From Candidatus Levybacteria bacterium RIFCSPLOWO2_12_FULL_37_14 (lineage in GTDB: Bacteria; Patescibacteriota; Microgenomatia; Levybacterales; UBA12049), in assembly GCA_001782645.1 (NCBI GenBank), contig MFPH01000042.1, positions 1 through 5,088 on the forward strand: a DNA stretch of 5,088 nucleotides, given 5' to 3'. Below, in pieces: positions 1 through 5,088 of this stretch (positions within the stretch are counted from its first letter, which is position 1; the number at the start of each line of letters is the position of its first letter). The notes beneath the pieces are model-generated. The model was not told the DNA's origin. It ran no database searches and saw only the letters and a list, made by a program, of their open reading frames with translations. A program made the position numbers and the translations under genes.

Positions 1-61
1 TTTGCAAATTTGCCATTTCATCAAAGGATGGAATAACAACGGACAAGAAAATCTTTCCCAT
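1..61 (-). CDS. Family 2 glycosyltransferase, N-terminal fragment (runs off left edge)
   Basis: Only the first 20 codons are inside the window, read leftwards from an ATG at 61-59. They give MGKIFLSVVIPSFDEMANLQ. The stretch LSVVIPSFDEMANL matches the first beta strand and nucleotide-binding turn of GT-A fold family 2 glycosyltransferases, whose usual form is (L)SVVIPxYNExxNL. Aspartate replaces the common asparagine in that turn. Family members transfer a sugar from a nucleotide-sugar to a lipid or polysaccharide acceptor, usually at the cytoplasmic membrane; the substrate here cannot be told. The start is supported by a TATAAT box (69-74) just 7 bases upstream, and there is no Shine-Dalgarno sequence. 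The catalytic residues and any membrane anchor lie outside the window, so the family call rests on one short motif. Confidence 0.68.
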   Translation of the reverse strand, partial: MGKIFLSVVIPSFDEMANLQ

Positions 62-68
62 AGTCAAA

Positions 69-97
69 ATTATACTAAAAAACAGCAAGGAGAACAA
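69..97 (-). promoter_or_regulatory. Promoter of the glycosyltransferase gene, probably leaderless
   Basis: On the minus strand a perfect -10 box TATAAT (74 to 69) is preceded after 17 bases by TTGTTC (97 to 92), which keeps only the TTG of the -35 consensus. Only 7 bases separate the -10 box from the ATG, so transcription would begin at or beside the start codon. The strong -10 and correct spacing support the call; the -35 is weak. Confidence 0.55.
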
Positions 98-123
98 TTA
101 AGCTTGTGGCTAGGCTGAAAAAG

Positions 124-197
124 TAGCGCTTAGGGGATTCGAACCCCTGATATTTACCTTGAGAAGGTAACGTCCTAGACCGCTAGACCTGCCCGCA
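124..197 (-). tRNA. tRNA-Glu(CUC)-like gene with a defective acceptor stem; possible tRNA pseudogene
   Basis: On the minus strand the D arm (GTC...GAC with TAGCGG), the anticodon arm (TTACC, loop TTCTCAA, GGTAA; anticodon CTC, plus-strand 161-163) and the T arm (AGGGG, TTCGAAT, CCCCT) all fold normally and read as glutamate. The acceptor stem does not fold. The 5' strand is TGCGGGC (197-191) and the 3' strand is AAGCGCT (131-125). Only three pairs form (positions 2-71, 3-70, 4-69); positions 1, 5, 6 and 7 are mismatched. No CCA is encoded, and a short T run follows the 3' end. It lies 10 bases downstream of an intact tRNA-Glu with the same anticodon, so it looks like a decayed tandem copy. 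A divergent functional tRNA or a sequencing error cannot be excluded. Confidence 0.75.
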
Positions 198-207
198 ATG
201 CCTTTTG

Positions 208-281
208 TAGCCCCAAGGGGATTCGGACCCCTGATCTCAACCTTGAGAAGGTTGCGTCCTAGACCACTAGACGATGGGGCC
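208..281 (-). tRNA. tRNA-Glu (anticodon CUC)
   Basis: A complete 74-base cloverleaf is readable on the minus strand. The acceptor is GGCCCCA paired with TGGGGCT, with a G1-U72 wobble and discriminator A. The D arm is GTC...GAC, the anticodon stem is CAACC/GGTTG around loop TTCTCAA, and the T stem is AGGGG/CCCCT around TCCGAAT. Loop positions 34-36 read CUC, which decodes GAG. C at position 9 is a feature of bacterial tRNA-Glu. CCA is not encoded (the base after the discriminator begins CAA), so a CCA-adding enzyme is needed. It is first in a two-gene transcript with the defective tRNA-Glu-like copy downstream. Confidence 0.95.
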
Positions 282-315
282 ATGCATGGCAGGCGGGCGA
301 AAGCGCCTTAGGCAT

Positions 316-344
316 ATTTTACCCCAAAATACCATTTCAAACAA
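316..344 (-). promoter_or_regulatory. Promoter of the tRNA-Glu pair
   Basis: On the minus strand TTGTTT (344 to 339) and TAAAAT (321 to 316) are separated by exactly 17 bases, a standard sigma-70 layout. The predicted start lies near 309, giving a leader of about 28 bases before the first tRNA. That leader contains a small GGCG/CGCC hairpin (296-307). The promoter sits in the 79-base gap between the lon stop codon and the tRNAs, so the tRNAs need not depend on read-through from lon. Confidence 0.6.
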
Positions 345-360
345 GTTAAACGGATAGTTT

Positions 361-2721
361 TTATGCGTGGAGGATTGCTTGTAGATGTTCTTGATGCCGT
401 ACGGAACCCATTTGTCTTAATTTCAAAGGCCTTTTAAGAGCAATACCGATTACCTCATCCATGTGGGAAACAAATTTAAAAGTTAAGTCTCTCAAAACTT
501 CTTTTGGCAATTCTATCAGATCTTTTTTATTTTCCTTCGGAATAATAATTGTTTTTAACCCCGCCCGATGAGCGGCAATTACTTTTTCCTTAAGTCCTCC
601 AATTTCCATAACTCTTCCCCTTAAGGTAATTTCCCCGGTCATTCCAACCCTTCTATTGACGGGGATTTTTGTCAGAGCAGATATTATTGCCGAAGTTATC
701 GCAATGCCCGCAGACGGACCGTCTTTGGGAACTGCGCCCTCCGGAACATGAACATGGACATCGATTTTTTGATAAAACTTGTCTGACAATCCGAATTGAT
801 TGGCACGAGCTCTAATATAGGACATTGCTGCCTGACATGATTCCTTCATTACATCGCCTAGTTGACCCGTTAAAAGAAGCGTGCCTTTCCCCGGCATAAG
901 CGCTACTTCAATAAATAAAATGTCTCCTCCTGCCTCTGTCCATGCAAGTCCTGTTGACATGCCAATCTCATCTTTTTTTTCAAGAAGAGTTGAGCTTATT
1001 TTGATTGGTCCAAGATATTTAGTAACATTTTTTGTACTAACTTTTAGTTTTCTTACCTTATCTTCTGCAATCAATTTGGCAGCTTTTCGAAGAATTGCTG
1101 CAATTTGACGCTCCAAACTTCGGACTCCCGCCTCTCGAGTATAGTGCTCTATGATAAAGCGAATCGCATCATCGGTAATTTGCACATTTTTAGGAGTTAA
1201 ACCATGGTTCTCAATTTGTTTTTTAAGCAAAAATTCGCGTGCAATTTTAAATTTTTCATCATGCGTATATCCTGCAAAATTTATGACTTCAAGCCTATCT
1301 TTTAAAGCAGGCGGAATTGTATCCAAAACATTTGCAGTTGTTACAAACATTACATCTGATAAATCAAAAGGAACTTCCAGATAGTGATCGGAGAATTGAT
1401 TGTTTTGTTCCGGATCCAACGCTTCCAAAAGCGCAGACGAGGGATCTCCTCTAAAATCTGCTCCAACTTTGTCAATTTCATCAAGCATAAAAACAGGATT
1501 GCGCGTACCCGCATCTTTTATTCCCTGAATTATCCGTCCTGGAAGCGCGCCAACATAAGTTCTCCTATGCCCTCTTATTTCAGCTTCGTCTCTGATTCCA
1601 CCCAACGATACTCTGACAAATTTTCTGCCCAAAGCTCTGGCAATAGATTTTCCAATCGATGTTTTACCAACGCCCGGAGGTCCGGCAAAACAAAGTATCG
1701 GTCCTTTCATTTTTCCCGAAAGTTTATGCACAGCCAAATATTCTACGATTCTTTCTTTAGCTTTTTTCAGCCCATAATGATCTTCGTCCAAAATTTTTTC
1801 TGCTTTTTTAATATCCACATTGTTTTGACTTTTTACTGCCCACGGAAGAGAAACTAACCATTCCAAATAATTTCTGACGTAACCTGCTTCAGGATTAAAC
1901 TGAGCCATTTGAGAAAGCTTCTTGGCCTCTTTTCTGGCCTTTTCTTCAATCTCTGCAGGCATTTTCGCTTTCTTAATTTTCTCAATTATTTCCTGCGTTC
2001 CGGTTTCGTCCTCATCTCCAAGCTCTTTTTCTATAGTTTTAAGCCTTTCCCGAAGGATTGCCTCTCTTGCGCCTTTCTCAAACCTCTCCTGAGTTTTAGA
2101 TGTAATGCGCTTTTCAAGCTCCAGCACTTTCAGCTCTTTTGACAAAATATCTGTTATCTTCTCCAGTCTAACTTTAACATCGGCAATTTCCAGAAGCTCC
2201 TGGCGTTCGGAAGGTTTTATGTCCAAAACCGAAGCAATAAGGTCTGCAAATTCATACGGAGAATTGTCAGACATAATGTTCATGAAAACCAAAAAATCAA
2301 CTGTTTTCCCAAGATTCATGGCGCGCCTAAATTCATTGGTTAGGTGGTTACACAAAGCCTTGATTTCAGGACTATTATCCACAATATCAGGTATCCCAAT
2401 TACCTTTGCCATCAGATATGATCTCTCTTCAAAAACCGATTCGATTCTGACTCTCGTAATTCCCCTAACTTGAGCAATGATTTCCCCCTCTGTCCGCGTC
2501 ATTCTTTCGATGCGGGACAATGTTCCAATACCATGCAAATCGGAAGGCATAGGATCATTTAGTTTGGAGTTTTTCTGAAGTACGAAGCAGACAATTTTTT
2601 CTCCTCCGAAGGAAGATTCTAAAGCTGCCAAACTTTTCGGCCTACCGAAGGTTAGTACCGAATCCGTATTTGGGAAAATTACCCCATCTCGAATTGGAAT
2701 AAGCGGAATTAATTTTTCCAT
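361..2721 (-). CDS. lon: ATP-dependent Lon protease (LonA type)
   Basis: This cytoplasmic hexameric AAA+ serine protease degrades misfolded and short-lived regulatory proteins. At 786 residues it is full length (Escherichia coli Lon is 784). The N-terminal LON substrate-binding domain covers about residues 1-200, starting LIPLIPIRDGVIFPNT. A charged helical linker follows (about 200-275). The AAA+ module has Walker A GPPGVGKT (347-354), Walker B FMLDE (411-415), sensor 1 Asn464, a likely arginine finger Arg476 in DRLEVI, and a sensor 2 region AGVRSLER (531-538). The protease domain carries Ser670 in PKDGPSAG and Lys713 in GGLKEK; their 43-residue spacing equals that of the E. coli Ser679-Lys722 dyad. 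All key residues are present, so the enzyme should be active. The start at 2721 begins at the expected conserved N-terminus. There is no Shine-Dalgarno sequence. A CIRCE-like inverted repeat over the promoter suggests heat-shock control by HrcA. Confidence 0.98.
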   Translation of the reverse strand: MEKLIPLIPIRDGVIFPNTDSVLTFGRPKSLAALESSFGGEKIVCFVLQKNSKLNDPMPSDLHGIGTLSRIERMTRTEGEIIAQVRGITRVRIESVFEERSYLMAKVIGIPDIVDNSPEIKALCNHLTNEFRRAMNLGKTVDFLVFMNIMSDNSPYEFADLIASVLDIKPSERQELLEIADVKVRLEKITDILSKELKVLELEKRITSKTQERFEKGAREAILRERLKTIEKELGDEDETGTQEIIEKIKKAKMPAEIEEKARKEAKKLSQMAQFNPEAGYVRNYLEWLVSLPWAVKSQNNVDIKKAEKILDEDHYGLKKAKERIVEYLAVHKLSGKMKGPILCFAGPPGVGKTSIGKSIARALGRKFVRVSLGGIRDEAEIRGHRRTYVGALPGRIIQGIKDAGTRNPVFMLDEIDKVGADFRGDPSSALLEALDPEQNNQFSDHYLEVPFDLSDVMFVTTANVLDTIPPALKDRLEVINFAGYTHDEKFKIAREFLLKKQIENHGLTPKNVQITDDAIRFIIEHYTREAGVRSLERQIAAILRKAAKLIAEDKVRKLKVSTKNVTKYLGPIKISSTLLEKKDEIGMSTGLAWTEAGGDILFIEVALMPGKGTLLLTGQLGDVMKESCQAAMSYIRARANQFGLSDKFYQKIDVHVHVPEGAVPKDGPSAGIAITSAIISALTKIPVNRRVGMTGEITLRGRVMEIGGLKEKVIAAHRAGLKTIIIPKENKKDLIELPKEVLRDLTFKFVSHMDEVIGIALKRPLKLRQMGSVRHQEHLQAILHA

Positions 2722-2725
2722 AATG

Positions 2726-2758
2726 CAATTAGCAATCTATCATACCATCTGCTAATTG
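2726..2758. promoter_or_regulatory. CIRCE-like operator (putative HrcA site) over the lon promoter
   Basis: A perfect 9-base inverted repeat, CAATTAGCA (2726-2734) and TGCTAATTG (2750-2758), is separated by 15 bases. Its core has TTAGCA and TGCTAA exactly 15 bases apart, as in the HrcA operator CIRCE (TTAGCACTC, 9 bases, GAGTGCTAA). Against that consensus the 27-base core at 2729-2755 matches 14 of 18 specified bases; in the lon orientation the right half GATTGCTAA matches 8 of 9 and the left half TTAGCAGAT 6 of 9. It covers the lon -10 region and touches the -35, the right place for a repressor. HrcA control of lon through CIRCE is known in mycoplasmas. No hrcA gene is in this window, so the regulator is inferred. 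Confidence 0.6.
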
Positions 2759-2762
2759 TCAA
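2734..2762 (-). promoter_or_regulatory. Promoter of lon with very short leader
   Basis: On the minus strand a perfect -35 TTGACA (2762 to 2757) is followed after 17 bases by TAGATT (2739 to 2734, four of six consensus bases). An alternative is the extended -10 TGG-TATGAT (2747 to 2739), which is a better -10 but only 12 bases from the -35. Either choice gives a leader of roughly 5-10 bases before the lon ATG. The whole promoter lies inside or beside the inverted repeat at 2726-2758. Confidence 0.6.
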
Positions 2763-2803
2763 TGGCCTATAGCCCGCGCGAGGTGTAAATTGCTAAAAAT
2801 TTA

Positions 2804-2812
2804 TGGTATCAT
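2804..2812 (+). promoter_or_regulatory. Extended -10 promoter of the UPRT-like gene, probably leaderless
   Basis: TGG-TATCAT forms an extended -10 element ending 7 bases before the ATG at 2820. It is nearly a mirror copy of the divergent lon element TGG-TATGAT. No good -35 is seen at standard spacing (TGTAAA at 2784-2789, 17 bases upstream, has three matches). The predicted transcript start falls at or next to the start codon, and there is no Shine-Dalgarno sequence. Confidence 0.45.
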
Positions 2813-2819
2813 CTAATAC

Positions 2820-3479
2820 ATGAATTATCAAGATGGTAAAATTTCAGTCAAAAAATTCAGCTCTGAGGAGATAATTTCGTTTAGATATAGTAATTTATAT
2901 CGAGTGTCTAGTCTCCGGCTAAAAAAATTAAGCGAACTCCTTTGTATGGACAGAATAGGAGGAGAGGCATTCCGCAATAATTTACTTAGCGCTGGCATAT
3001 TGTTAGGCAAAGGATTAAAAGATATTACATCTAAGGTCAACGAAGAGCTTATAGCCGTCGTTGGAATCCCAAGAGGAGGAACTCCTCTTGTAAAAGGCAT
3101 TTGTAAATCTATCCCAAAATCAAGATTATTTTATTCCAATGCTGGTAACAATGCTGACCCCAATAAACTTTTCCTGCAACATGATGATTTCTTCCAAAAA
3201 TGTCAATTAATTATAGTCGCCGATACATTGGTAAATTCTGGAACTACGGCTGAAAAAACTCTGAGTTTCCTATCTCAAAATTACGCAAATTGCAACATTG
3301 TACTTGTCAGCCTTATAACATCTGCTGACGGTGCATACAGATTGGAAAAAACATTTCCTAGATTGAACCATTATACATCATTAATTGAGAAAAATACTAT
3401 ATGGGTTAAGATCACAAAAAATATAAATCGTCGCATGATTCCTATAATTGGAGATATCGGAGATCTAGTAAGCAAATAA
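2820..3479 (+). CDS. Uracil phosphoribosyltransferase-family protein
   Basis: This 219-residue protein has the layout of uracil phosphoribosyltransferase (UPRT, about 208 residues), which makes UMP from uracil and PRPP in the cytoplasm. VVGIPRGGTPLVKGI (80-94) corresponds to the UPRT segment containing LRAG. IIVADTLVNSGTTA (131-144) is the PRPP-binding loop. SADGAYRLEKTFPRLNHYTS (168-187) aligns with the UPRT stretch [20 protein letters not shown]. The C-terminal IPIIGDIGD (207-215) matches the uracil-binding PGLGDAGD. Differences exist: the PRPP loop is ADTLVNSGTT instead of the UPRT form DPMLATGG, and residues 1-25 are unlike UPRT. The fold is secure; the base used could be uracil or another. 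It is followed after 55 bases by a second phosphoribosyltransferase on the same strand, and it is divergent from lon. Composition is AT-rich. Confidence 0.82.
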   Translation: MNYQDGKISVKKFSSEEIISFRYSNLYRVSSLRLKKLSELLCMDRIGGEAFRNNLLSAGILLGKGLKDITSKVNEELIAVVGIPRGGTPLVKGICKSIPKSRLFYSNAGNNADPNKLFLQHDDFFQKCQLIIVADTLVNSGTTAEKTLSFLSQNYANCNIVLVSLITSADGAYRLEKTFPRLNHYTSLIEKNTIWVKITKNINRRMIPIIGDIGDLVSK

Positions 3480-3518
3480 CCCCATTTTACAAAAATAGCA
3501 TTCTACCCGAATTTAATA

Positions 3519-3524
3519 TATAAT
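3519..3524 (+). promoter_or_regulatory. -10 box of the second phosphoribosyltransferase gene
   Basis: A perfect TATAAT lies 10 bases upstream of the ATG at 3535, giving a leader of only a few bases. The surroundings are AT-rich, so a chance match is possible. No clear -35 is found at 17-18 bases upstream, and the sequence before the ATG (CTATATCTAA) has no Shine-Dalgarno element. Confidence 0.4.
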
Positions 3525-3534
3525 CTATATCTAA

Positions 3535-4131
3535 ATGAGAGAACTAATTGAGTCTTTGGACAATCAAAAAATATTTAAAATTAATGAGGGAAAAACTTAT
3601 CTTGCAAATACTTTAACCGATCATACCCCGTCTACTTCTCCATTAGTATTGAAGCAAGCTATAAATGCAATAATGAGAAAAATAGGTAATAAATTAGAAA
3701 AAGCAAATAAAATTATTGGCGAGGAAGAAAGGGGCGGATATATTGCTGCATGCCTGTCTTTAGAAGCTAATTTACCTTTTTGTCTTACCAAGCAAAATCC
3801 GTGCAAGATACCCGGGGAAATAGGCGTAGAATTTCCTATGATTTACAATAATAATATGACTATGTATCTGAATGGTCTTTCTACAAATGATAAAGTACTT
3901 ATTGTAGATGATATTATTGATTCTGGTGGTACTATGATTGCAATAATAAATGCTCTCCAAAAAATGAATATAGAAATTGTCAAAGCTATAGCTCTTGTAG
4001 AACGAGTAGAAAAACAAGGAATACGCAGAATTAAAGAGGTAACAGGTATAGACGTTGAAACGATAATTAAAATCGACACTTCAGGAGAAAAAAGTGTGGT
4101 AATAAATAAACATGAACTTCTATCCTTGTAG
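3535..4131 (+). CDS. Purine phosphoribosyltransferase, archaeal-type HGPRT/Apt-like family
   Basis: This is a type I phosphoribosyltransferase of 198 residues, which would join a purine base to PRPP to form a nucleotide in the cytoplasm. The PRPP-binding loop VLIVDDIIDSGGT (121-133) contains the paired acidic residues Asp125-Asp126 and the SGGT phosphate loop. The remaining layout resembles the methanogen-type hypoxanthine/guanine phosphoribosyltransferase: an N-terminal TDHTPSTSPLVLKQAI (28-43), KIIGEEERGGYIAACLSL (59-76), PFCLTKQNP (81-89), KIPGEIGVE (91-99) and AIALVER (151-157). The start is the first ATG, placed where this family begins, next to a TATAAT box. It follows the UPRT-like gene and is convergent with the methyltransferase gene. 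Hypoxanthine or guanine is the likeliest base, but adenine or xanthine use, or a regulatory role as in the related GfcR/PurR-type proteins, cannot be excluded; no helix-turn-helix is visible. Confidence 0.82.
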   Translation: MRELIESLDNQKIFKINEGKTYLANTLTDHTPSTSPLVLKQAINAIMRKIGNKLEKANKIIGEEERGGYIAACLSLEANLPFCLTKQNPCKIPGEIGVEFPMIYNNNMTMYLNGLSTNDKVLIVDDIIDSGGTMIAIINALQKMNIEIVKAIALVERVEKQGIRRIKEVTGIDVETIIKIDTSGEKSVVINKHELLSL

Positions 4132-4157
4132 GTCGGGGTAACAGAATAATCGATGTG

Positions 4158-4180
4158 TTTTTCTATTTCGGTTGGAAAAA
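4158..4180. terminator. Possible weak bidirectional terminator between convergent genes
   Basis: In the 52-base gap between two convergent stop codons, TTTTTC (4158-4163) and GAAAAA (4175-4180) can pair around an 11-base loop. The stem is short and almost all A-T, so its strength is doubtful. Position is the main support. Confidence 0.2.
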
Positions 4181-4183
4181 GAG

Positions 4184-4900
4184 CTACTTTCTAAACCTAA
4201 GGAGCTGAGCCATAGCAATGCCAACCATTTTCTTATAACGAGGATTTTTTTTCATTAACAATTCTGTGGGAGGCAAAGGCTTATTTTCTACAAGAGCAAA
4301 TTCACATTTATTTGCAAGCTCAACATATTTACTTGTAGACCTAATAATATCTACAGTTGTTGTTTCAGGCCTTTCAACCATAGCAATGTATTCGTCATAA
4401 TCTACATCTTCTACTGTTATTTTATAACCAAAACGGTCTTTTCTACAATAATCGTAATCCGGCACTACTGCAATTAATTCACTCTGTGGTTTTAACGTTA
4501 GATATATTTTTTTAAATGCGGCTTCTATGTCATGAATGTGGCCTAAGGAAAACAAGGCAATAGCAATGTCATACCGACCTTGAACTTTAAATTCTTCGAA
4601 TGTGACATTTAATACTCTAACATCCGGATATAATCTTTTACCCAATTCAACATTTTTCTTTGAGGGCTCTATTCCTAAAACTGATTTCGCACCCTGCTTT
4701 AATGCTAATTCCAATAACCATCCCGTACCCGACCCTATATCGAGAACCTCTTTTCCTCTCCATGCAAGAGATAGGGGTTTTAAATATTCCCAAAAATTTG
4801 CCCTTGTAGGACTTTCTAAGCCTGCTTCATATTCCCTCCAATTGACCCCGCTGTTATCATATTGATAGGGATCAGTAGCTTTCCTAAATAGATTTCCCAT
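4184..4900 (-). CDS. Class I SAM-dependent methyltransferase, substrate unknown
   Basis: This is a 238-residue soluble methyltransferase with a Rossmann-type SAM-binding domain (Methyltransf_11/25-like). Motif I is EVLDIGSGTGWLLELA (51-66), which binds SAM. The acidic residue that usually holds the ribose is Glu78 in LGIEPS (75-80). YDIAIALFSLGHIHD (110-124) follows strand 4, and LKPQSELIAVVPDYD (136-150) is the post-core strand. The N-terminus, with DPYQYDNSGVNWREYEAG (10-27), is typical of small-molecule methyltransferases where a tyrosine-rich segment closes over SAM. Residues 150-238 form a C-terminal part without a motif I recognise, so the acceptor (quinone, sugar, lipid or other small molecule) is unknown. 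The ATG at 4900 precedes the conserved part suitably. It is convergent with the purine phosphoribosyltransferase gene and divergent from a CorA-like gene. No convincing promoter or Shine-Dalgarno sequence was found. Confidence 0.88.
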   Translation of the reverse strand: MGNLFRKATDPYQYDNSGVNWREYEAGLESPTRANFWEYLKPLSLAWRGKEVLDIGSGTGWLLELALKQGAKSVLGIEPSKKNVELGKRLYPDVRVLNVTFEEFKVQGRYDIAIALFSLGHIHDIEAAFKKIYLTLKPQSELIAVVPDYDYCRKDRFGYKITVEDVDYDEYIAMVERPETTTVDIIRSTSKYVELANKCEFALVENKPLPPTELLMKKNPRYKKMVGIAMAQLLRFRK

Positions 4901-4952
4901 AGCAAGATAAACTATTGTCTATTAATGTGATACTGTAACATTCTTGTGAATA

Positions 4953-4983
4953 TTGACAAATGATTTTTAAGGTCTAATATTAT
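4953..4983 (+). promoter_or_regulatory. Promoter of the CorA-like gene
   Basis: A perfect -35 TTGACA (4953-4958) is followed after 19 bases by TATTAT (4978-4983, five of six bases); TAATAT at 4975-4980 gives a 16-base spacing as an alternative. The start of transcription would fall near 4990, leaving a leader of about 7 bases before the ATG at 4997. It lies in the 96-base divergent gap with the methyltransferase gene. Confidence 0.6.
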
Positions 4984-4996
4984 ATTATATACCTTT

Positions 4997-5088
4997 ATGA
5001 ATGTTCAAAGCGTTAATTTTCAGGGCTTATTTTTTATTAATGTAGCCAAACCCACAGATTTCGAGATAAAATTTCTTAGAAACACTTA
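4997..5088 (+). CDS. CorA-like divalent cation (magnesium) transporter, N-terminal fragment (runs off right edge)
   Basis: The first 30 codons are present, beginning MNVQSVNFQGLFFINVAKPT and continuing DFEIKFLRNT. The pattern of a short strand, then (F/W)I(N/D)V...PT(D/E), then a helix with an alternating charged pattern, is how the cytoplasmic domain of CorA proteins begins (commonly WIDVENPTEEEL, followed soon by HPL-LED). CorA is a homopentameric inner-membrane Mg2+/Co2+ channel. The diagnostic GMN motif and the two C-terminal membrane helices are outside the window, so the call depends on this short match. The start codon is the first ATG behind a good promoter, and no Shine-Dalgarno sequence is present. 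Confidence 0.62.
   Translation, partial: MNVQSVNFQGLFFINVAKPTDFEIKFLRNT

Noticed and set aside
85..123. GGCTAGGCT sequence after the second tRNA as a possible intrinsic terminator
   Set aside because: The arms do not form a stable hairpin followed by a T run. Only the short TTTTT directly after the tRNA-like gene could help termination.
281..288. CATGCATG palindrome immediately before the tRNA-Glu
   Set aside because: Eight symmetrical bases at the 5' end of a tRNA leader are easily explained by chance; no second site or regulator link is visible.
1384..1857. Open frame of 157 codons on the plus strand, opposite lon
   Set aside because: It lies entirely within the strongly supported lon gene on the other strand, has no recognisable domain and a biased Ser/Phe/Arg composition typical of antisense frames. 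The other plus-strand frames between 881 and 2473 were rejected for the same reason.
2828..3100. Minus-strand open frame of 90 codons opposite the UPRT-like gene
   Set aside because: It is antisense to a gene with clear family motifs and has no motif or promoter of its own. The minus-strand frames at 3621-4079 opposite the second phosphoribosyltransferase are rejected likewise.
4602..4865. Plus-strand open frame of 87 codons opposite the methyltransferase
   Set aside because: It is antisense to the SAM-binding core of a convincing methyltransferase and has no domain signal.
4975..4991. AT-only run (TAATATTATATTATATA) as a repeat or origin element
   Set aside because: It is short and best explained as the -10 region of the CorA-like gene; there are no DnaA boxes or iterons around it.

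Overview
The window looks like chromosomal DNA from a small-genome bacterium, most likely a Patescibacteria/CPR lineage. The clues are compact AT-rich genes, no Shine-Dalgarno sequence ahead of any visible start codon, promoter -10 boxes sitting 7-17 bases from the ATG, tRNA genes without an encoded CCA, and nucleobase-salvage-type enzymes. The long LonA protease with a full N-terminal domain argues against an archaeon. The phylum is an inference; no ribosomal marker is present.

Left part (1-2721, all minus strand): the first 20 codons of a family 2 glycosyltransferase run off the left edge. Next come two tRNA-Glu(CUC) genes 10 bases apart, behind one recognisable promoter. The first in transcription order is intact. 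The second has sound D, anticodon and T arms but an acceptor stem that does not pair. A complete lon gene (786 codons) follows. Its promoter is overlapped by a perfect 9-base inverted repeat with the geometry of CIRCE, the HrcA heat-shock operator.

Middle part (2820-4131, plus strand): two phosphoribosyltransferases of different families stand in a row. The first has the uracil-phosphoribosyltransferase fold. The second resembles the archaeal-type hypoxanthine/guanine (Apt-like) family. Each has its own -10 box almost touching the start codon. Together they suggest nucleobase salvage or PRPP-dependent base exchange. This stretch is visibly more AT-rich than lon.

Right part (4184-5088): a class I SAM-dependent methyltransferase on the minus strand is convergent with the second phosphoribosyltransferase. 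Diverging from it, a plus-strand gene with a CorA-like N-terminus runs off the right edge behind a good promoter (TTGACA, TATTAT).

No mobile element, CRISPR array, rRNA or long repeat is visible. The strongest unexplained signals are the CIRCE-like operator on lon, the tRNA-Glu copy with the broken acceptor stem, and the consistent leaderless or near-leaderless gene starts.
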